Assembly: GCF_028372415.1 (NCBI RefSeq)
Contig: NC_092874.1
Span: 336,940,151-337,004,150, forward strand
Direction of reading: 5' to 3'
DNA length: 64,000 nucleotides
Source of the DNA: Notamacropus eugenii
Taxonomy: Eukaryota > Chordata > Mammalia > Diprotodontia > Macropodidae
The translations under genes were made by a program, and so were the position numbers. Every line of letters begins with the position of its first letter. Position 1 is the stretch's first letter. This document shows positions 57,491 to 64,000 of the stretch, in pieces. The notes under the pieces are model-generated. The model was not told where the DNA came from, ran no database searches, and was given only the letters and a program-made list of their open reading frames with translations.

Positions 57491-59109
57491 CTGAAAGAAA
57501 GCCAAAGGGAAGGGAGAAGAGAGCTTATTTAGTATCTTATGGCAAATTCTCTGCATGAACTGTCTCTCTAAGCACCTAGCATTAGATGGCAATGTACCAC
57601 GGGTTGGGGAAAGGGAGCTGACCAATGCATAATGCCACTTAAAAAAGTATGTTTAAATTTCCTCTGGGGCTGTTCATTCTTTAGGAGTAGTCTAGGAGTC
57701 AGTTCTTCCTAGGTTGGGAACAATTTGGTTTACTATCAGAAGTACAAATAAATCTCAGTAAACATGTGATGGTGCTTGTAACAAATGAATAAATTCAGGG
57801 TTCACATATCTGTGTATTCTTTAGGACAGTTACTGCCTACTTCCAGAAGTTTAACTATATGTTTGCCCATCATCACGTTGATGATGGTCAGTTTAGACTT
57901 TCACTGTTTGAGATGGGGAAAAGTGAGCAGAGTCTTTCAACAATGAGAATTAAAGTCATTTAAAATCTGGTCAAGGGTTCACATCAGTCAGTCAAGGTGG
58001 AATCATCCCCAGAATCAAGCAATTACATTAAATTTAGTTGCATTTTTTTGGTAGACAAGTGTCAAAAACTAATAACACAGTAATACTGTGGGCATGAAGG
58101 AATCACCAAAGCTCTCTAATGAAGAAATAATTTGATTTTGGATCAAGAAGAATAAAAATCTGCTTGGCTTTCAATAAATTTTGTTATGTTAGAAATCATG
58201 GGACATCCTGTCCATAACAGGAAACAAGCACTTTCTGATACAGAGCTTCTGGTAAATTCTCCTGGGTGTGGTGTTATAGTTGATAAGTTCAGCCCTGACC
58301 ATTAAGTTTCACTTTTTTCTATAAGCTCAGGTTGTACCCTTAACAGAGGCCAGGCCAGCAAATACATACTAATGAGTACAGGGCAAACTGAGTAAGATCG
58401 ATGTGAATGCACCACTTGGACACATCCAAATTTTGATTGTTAGCTTTAAAGAAGACAATGTTGTAGGATTATTATTCTGTTAGAGGATCTCCCTGAATTG
58501 ACTCAGCCTCTTGGTTGTCTGGAAAGTAGCTGATTCAAAGTAGTGTCTTCAATTGATCAGCAAGTTATTTACAAATCTTTTGCATCCTTAAGAGTTACCC
58601 TCAGTGTGAATTTCCAGCTAGTCTGCTTCAACTGAACAATCCTATAAGGCATATTAAACTTTCCAGAGAAATATTCCTGAGAAAACTGCTGAATTGGGGT
58701 GAGGGACTGCAATCCCAGGCATAGCAGCCCTCACAATCGAGATTTAGCTTTAGAGTTTTGCTTGAGTTCAATTTGTTCAAGCCCAGCTGTAGCTTTAGTT
58801 AATGGGGTCTAGACTCTGTTTAAATCTCCCTCCCTCCTGCCTCTTAATTTCTTATTATTATGGACTTGACAAACATCATCAACAAACTTTTTATATATAT
58901 AAAAAAAAACAACAGGAAAAAAGGACTGAATGTGAAGTCACGAATCTTCAGTATAAACACTCGAGTTCCCACCCTCCCTTCCCCTAAATCTATTTCAAAC
59001 ATAACATGCTAGTTATAGCATTGTCCCTTTGGACACTTTAAGTCCACTTTGGAACTTCCTTGTGCTTGCTTTTGTGTAGTTAAAAAAAAATCATTGATGT
59101 TTCTTTTTC

Positions 59110-62100
59110 CTTTTCATCTTTTTCTTAAGAATCACTATCGCTACATTCTCACTTCACCCTAATTCTCCCCTACTCACAAATGTCCTTCCTTGTATCAAAT
59201 AAGTATAGTCACACCAAAGAAATACACACACTTCCCATTTCTGAAAATGTCTATTTCTTCCTACACCTCGAGTGTGCCACCTCTCTACCCAAGAGATAGA
59301 AAGCATAATAAATCTGGAGTCAAAATTGATCATTATATAGATCATGGTTTTGAAGTCTTTCATAGTTGTAGTCTATCATAATATTGTGATCATGGTATAA
59401 GTGTAATCCTAAATCTCCTCACTTCACCCTGCATCAATTCATATGAGTCCTAACAATTTTTCTGTCTTTTTTTGTCATCATTTTTCGTGCAATATTTTTT
59501 TTACATTCATATTCTGTAACCTGTTCATCTACATCCCAAATAATGGGGTTTGTAGTTCTTTGCTACAAGAAAAAAGTGTTACTATAAGTATTAGTGTATA
59601 CATAGGTCATTTCCCTCTTTACTCTTTTTGGCACATAAGTCTAGGTTTTTCTGGGTCAAAGGGTATTCATACTTTAATAACTTCAAGTTAGTTTTACTAA
59701 CTTGGATTAGTTTACTAACTTCCATATTGCTTTATAGAATGATGAGACTACTTCATAGTTCAACTAACAATGCATAGTCTGCCCTGATAGCCTCCCTGTC
59801 TTTAAAATATTTTACCTGAATAATAGACAGTTCTATGTTAGCCTCATGTTTTAACTGTATGAATCTTTACTTTTCAAATACATTTCTTAGAGATAGCATA
59901 TTGTGTTTTCTGCTTTTCAATTCATTCCGATATCCTCCATTTTGTGGGCAAGCTTATCTCATTAAAGTTCGAGGTAATAATCATTAATTGTGTATTTCAC
60001 TTCATTATAATCTCTTATGCTTTCACTTTCCTGCACCTCCCAGAATATTCTTTTTAAAGAAAGAGGCAGAGGAAGTGAAGGAATCTCATCAATTCAACAG
60101 TTGAGGAGATTCCTGTCCTTCTTTTCTTCTCCAAGCCCAGCCTGAAAACACTTGTCTTTCTACTTTGTTTTTCTCTTTTATGATAAATTCTCTGAAGCTG
60201 CTTGTTTTGCTTGCACTTTTTCCTTATGACTCTACTTTTTCTATTATGCCCCTTTATCTCCTTTATTCTTGCTTATTTCCCTGTGCAATTTAATATATTT
60301 TTATACCAGGCTCTCTCTCTCTGTCTCTCTCTTTCTATCTGTCTCTGTCTCTCTCTGTGTTCCTCTCTCTCTCTGTCTCTGTCTCTCTTTCTGTCTCTGT
60401 CTGTCTGTCTCTGTCTCTCTCAACCTTTGTCAGGTTTAGGATAGAGTTCATGAGATATCCAATCCCTCTACTACTTCTTACATTTTAAAAATATCTGTTA
60501 TGAAAAATAGCAACATCTTCCTCATAATTTCTCATTTCTTCTTTAGAGTAGTTCTTTTTCCCTTCCCTTTTCTCTCCTTTCTTAAAACCCCCAAATGGAA
60601 CAAAATAAAACCCAAGTTTAAGTTACTTAAATATCTCTGTTACCTTCAAAGGAAAAAGGAATCTTAACAAATGCTTTCTTCTGTTCTCCTCCATTAGGAT
60701 ATAGGCACTTCATTACTATTGAGTCAAATGTATTTACCTTTAAAGGTTTCTCTTGTTTACTCTATTTACATTTCAAAGTTTCTACTCATCTGTCTGTTTT
60801 TTTTTATTATAAAGGCTTAAAAGTCTTCTGTTTTAATAAAGGTTTATAATTTCCCTTGTGGAATCAAACTGAATTTACAGGCAAGTTATTCTTGGTTGTA
60901 AGACTTTATCCTTTGCCTACTGCAATATTATATTCCAAAATTTTCTCTCCTTTATTATAGTTAAAGCATTGTCTTGACTGATTTTGACTATGCTTGGTGT
61001 TTTTAGTTCAGAATTCTTTTTAGGATGTGATAAATGGATTTTTCTATTTTGCCTTTTGGTCCTAATAGATCTGGTATGTTTTATGATTTCTTGAAATACA
61101 GTGTTCAGGTGTATTGTTTGCTCAGATTTTGGGGGTAGTTTTCTAGTCAATCTTTTTTTTTATAGTAGATAACTTAGATATTCTATTTTTCAATCTTTTG
61201 ACTTAGTTTAACTATTAATGATTGTCTGAATGAAGCCCTAAGTATTCATTGGTCCATTCTATTTTTCAGGAAACCTAGTATCTCTCTCTATTTTATTCAG
61301 TTACTTAGTCTCCCAAACTCTAATTTCATTTTTATCTCTTCTTTCATTTTAATAGCAATTTTTTTCCTGTGAGATTCTGCTTGTAGTAATTGTTACTCTT
61401 TTTTTGTAGGTTCACTTCTTGAGCTTCTCTTAACCTATGATATTTCTTTTTTATATTTGATGTTTTCTTCTATTTATTCATATTTTCAACTTCAGTCCCA
61501 TAAAGATAGGACTTTATGCTCAAGTCAGTCCCCTCTGGTCATCTTAGATTGGTCGAATATCAAGTATAAGGTCTTGTTTGGGCTTGTCTTTACTAAAGAG
61601 TAGATACTGCTAACACTACTATTCTGAATGGGGTGAATAGCATTAGGTCCCACCCTCTGTTTCACTTCGTGGTTTCTGTCTCAGTCTCCAGGCTGAACAC
61701 TACTGATTGTGGACTTGGGTGGTTTAGGTTTGCTTTTGCTTCTCCAACTCTTGGATGCTGGTTCTGTCTCTTGCTATGACCCTGACCAGTCATTACTGAT
61801 CTTAGACCTCCTACACAAATGGTACCTTTGTTCTGAGTTGACCTTGTCTCCTACTTCAGTGCATAGACTGACAGGCTGACTCTACAACCTGCTTCTGCTC
61901 TGACAGACTGGGTCTGGAATCTGGCTTCAGGCTCCCATTAACTAGAGTTTATGTTTGGTTGTGATGTATCATATTAGGAACACAGGGTGACCTCAGGGCC
62001 ACTTGTCGGAACTTGTATTGGTTTCCCTGGTACAGCTCCTTTCTTATCCTTCATTGACTTCCCACCAATTTCCTTGAATTCACATGGTTTCTCTGGTTAG

Positions 62101-62175
62101 ACAGCTCTATTGACCTCTGCCAGCTTCTGACCACCTTTTTGTTAAGTTCTGATCTTGATAGACAATCTTAGATCT
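59110..62175 (-). mobile_element. L1-lineage LINE, short, minus strand
   Basis: Minus-strand order is 5' region (about 62175-61170), ORF1-like part, then an L1 3'-end-like part. The ORF1 C-terminal domain is visible at about 60870-61150: VFQEIIKHTRSIR, then SIVKISQDNALTIIKERKFW and, after a break, a LQPRIT block, as in L1 ORF1p (QPRIxYPAKLSF). The lower end (about 59160-59800) matches the L1 ORF2 C-terminus/3' region on the plus strand ('tctgggtcaaagggtattca', 'acttcactctgcat'-like 'acttcaccctgcatcaattc', 'caactaacaatgcatag'). Only about 1.1 kb separates the two parts, too little for a full ORF2. It is therefore an internally deleted L1 or a HAL1-type half-L1. Several breaks are present. Confidence 0.65.
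60310..60421. repeat. (TC)n/(TCTG)n tract
   Basis: Pyrimidine-rich with G interruptions (ctctctctctctgtctctct, ctgtctctgtctgtctgtct). It lies within the L1-lineage element. Confidence 0.95.
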
Positions 62176-62448
62176 GTTTCTCTGATTTTCTTTATCATTT
62201 ATACATCTGAAGCCCTTTTAGATATTTTCTGGTGCTCAAGTGGGGTACTCTTTAACACATCACATTGCCATCTTAAACTGAAATCTTCCCCGATTTTTAA
62301 AAAATAACAAAAGGATATATCTGGTTTTGACAAATCTCTTCCCAAGCAACAATCTTCCCCTGTCTTGCCCCAATACCTTCCCATTAAAAACAATGGATTA
62401 TATTCAACTGCTTGGTATAGTTACATTCCTTTTAGAAAAATGAATTCT

Positions 62449-62648
62449 AGGAGGCAGCATAGTATTATGAATTGACTGTTGGACATGGAATCAGGAAAAC
62501 CTAGGATCAAAATCTGCCTTTGATATTTGCTAGCTTTGTGACCCTGACCTCTCTAAGCCTCAGCTTTCTCATCTGTAAAATGACAGAGTTGGACTCAATG
62601 ACCTCTAAGGTTTCTTCTAGCTCCCTATCTATGATTCTGTGATCATAT
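62449..62648 (+). repeat. MIR-like SINE
   Basis: 'ggaggcagcatagtattatg', 'ttggacatggaatcaggaaa', 'gctagctttgtgaccctgac', 'cagctttctcatctgtaaaa' and 'tctagctccctatctatgat'. Full MIR-type order. Confidence 0.8.
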
Positions 62649-63055
62649 AGATTTGGATTCTGCCAGCAGACTTGTAAGTCCATTTCCAAGTCTGGGATTA
62701 TGCTACAGACTAGCCAGGTCTATCCCTGATCTGGAGATTCTTTAGGAAGCTTATTTTTGAACTGCTATAAGAGTTTAGTTGTGCTAAAATTCAAACATTG
62801 GGGTTGGAGATCTCCCTGCTTAAAATGGACCAAGAATATCCTAAGGTCAATTTTATTAACCTAGGCTTTGAGGGGAAGGTTCAGCATTTCTATTTGTCAC
62901 TTCATTAAATATTGAAAAGCAAAAATTGCTTTAAAAATATAATGTTACATCATGGCTTGAAATCATCTGCAAATGGGAGCAACTGGAGAACCTCACCATC
63001 TCTAGGGAATCCCTTTTCCATTTGGACTCTGCACTGAAAGTATCAGTGATATCAC

Positions 63056-63252
63056 CATAGTATGGTGGGAAAAGTGCTTGATTTGGAGCCAGAAGACCTC
63101 CAAGTTCAAGCCAAAGCTCTGCCCTTTCTACATGTACGACCTTGGACAGATCACTTTAACTTTTAAGGCCATGGCTCTCTCATCTGTAAAATAAGGAAGG
63201 AGCTGAACTAGATAACATCTAAGGTCTCTTCCAGCTCTAAATCTATGTTGCT
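63056..63252 (+). repeat. MIR-like SINE
   Basis: 'tatggtgggaaaagtgcttg', 'atttggagccagaagacctc', 'cgaccttggacagatcactt', 'ctcatctgtaaaataaggaa' and 'ggtctcttccagctctaaat'. Confidence 0.8.
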
Positions 63253-63259
63253 TTGATCA

Positions 63260-63400
63260 CCAAATGGAGAGCTGGTAGACCTGGTTTTGCAGCTGACAAG
63301 ATGGGTACCTTATCCTCTCAGATCTTAGTTTTCTTATTTGTAGAATGAGAAGAGTTGGAGTAAATGACCTGTGAGGTCCCTTCCTTGGGCTAAGTCCAGC
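63260..63400 (+). repeat. MIR-like SINE, degraded
   Basis: 'gctggtagacctggttttgc', 'ttagttttcttatttgtaga' and 'tgacctgtgaggtcccttcc', immediately behind the previous copy. Confidence 0.6.
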
Positions 63401-63672
63401 TTTAGGAAGTTAAGCAAAATGTTAGGAAGTGACTGTTCTTTAGTTTAAGGTTAAAGTAATAAAAGGTGACAACCTGACATCTAAACACAGCAAGTGTTCT
63501 CCAAAGGAATCTACTTTTAGATTTCAATGTAATCTATATTTTTCATTTCCAACACAAAATGGATTAGCACTTTTATCTATTCAATATCTGTTTATCAGTA
63601 TCCATATCTGTTCTGCAAATGCAAAATATTGGCATTTCTATCTACATATAATTTTAGTAGAGAGAGATGTAC

Positions 63673-63804
63673 CTGGGTTTTGGAACCCGCTCATCAGGAA
63701 CTGGTGTCCATGTGGAATCTGGAGATTTCTGTTCTTTGAACCTCCCAGTGAAAACATTGGCAATGTCAACCATGTCATAGGCACAGACTGCAGACCCAGG
63801 GATG
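63673..63804 (-). CDS. SEMA6A: SEMA6A Sema-domain exon (132 nt)
   Basis: Acceptor ATTGCAG, then C completing a Ser codon, [40 protein letters not shown] and PKP plus AG; donor GTACAT. Phase 2 in and out. The GSAVCAYD strand and FTGRFKEQ segment are typical of semaphorin Sema domains. Upstream exons, including the signal peptide and the first half of the Sema domain, lie beyond the window. Confidence 0.97.
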
Positions 63805-64000
63805 CTGCAATATAATATTTCATAGAAAGTGTTACCTGCATAGTAGTGATGCATACATTTTGACTTAAAAAGCATGCTGTATTAAACATTCTAATTCGGG
63901 GGCTTTGACTATAAGAGGGTTCCTTAATGCAAGGATTTCTAGCATATAGAGGGAAGATTGTCTCCTATTAAGATTTTTGTCAATGTCATGAGTTAATTAC

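Larger units (their letters stand above)
57491..63672 (-). other. SEMA6A: SEMA6A intron (6.2 kb) with L1-lineage element
   Basis: Bounded by donor AG|GTACAT (63667-63672) and acceptor CTTTCAG (57491-57497). 57.5-59.1 kb shows no recognised repeat. The L1-lineage element and three MIR-type SINEs occupy the rest. Confidence 0.9.

Noticed and set aside
1-64000. CRISPR array, operon or prokaryotic-type system
   Set aside because: The window is vertebrate DNA with spliced exons and mammalian retroelements; repeats are microsatellites or interspersed elements.

Overview
This is a eukaryotic window, almost certainly from a marsupial. It carries many copies of the marsupial MIR-derived SINEs: a MAR1-like type, and a WSINE1-like type whose 3' part reads 'gccaagaaaaccccaaatgggg'-style. 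Old L2, CR1/L3 and L1-lineage LINE debris surrounds them. The coding DNA is a vertebrate gene with GT-AG introns. I cannot name the species from the sequence.

The only protein-coding gene I can support is SEMA6A (semaphorin 6A), on the minus strand. Nine coding exons cover its 3' two thirds, about 707 codons: 63673-63804, 57335-57490, 55593-55769, 55023-55163, 54855-54935, 52686-52744, 49489-49509, 43954-44118 and the terminal exon, whose coding part is 16012-17204. Reading phases agree across every junction. The predicted product runs from the second half of the Sema beta-propeller through the PSI domain, a variable juxtamembrane stalk, one transmembrane helix and the long proline-rich cytoplasmic tail ending in NDACT. 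The promoter, signal peptide and first half of the Sema domain lie beyond position 64000.

Layout by region. 1-12.9 kb is intergenic DNA downstream of the gene: a degraded CR1/L3 LINE (2650-5740), several SINEs, an unclassified repeated unit (522-770 and 1272-1440) and long unremarkable stretches. 13.0-16.0 kb is the repeat-poor 3' UTR, with at least two plausible poly(A) signals. 17.2-44.0 kb is the 26.7-kb last intron, densely packed with SINEs, two palindromic DNA-transposon remnants, and L2 copies, one interrupted by a CR1/L3 fragment. 44-57 kb holds shorter introns poor in recognisable repeats. 57.5-63.7 kb is a 6.2-kb intron containing a minus-strand L1-lineage element (about 59.1-62.2 kb).

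I found no novel gene system here. The points most worth checking are the alternative-splicing architecture of the juxtamembrane stalk (a 21-nt microexon followed by a 165-nt exon, both phase 1-1), a weak donor facing tandem acceptors in the Sema domain, a perfect 13-bp hairpin in an intron, and several fold-back repeat arrangements within the transcribed region.
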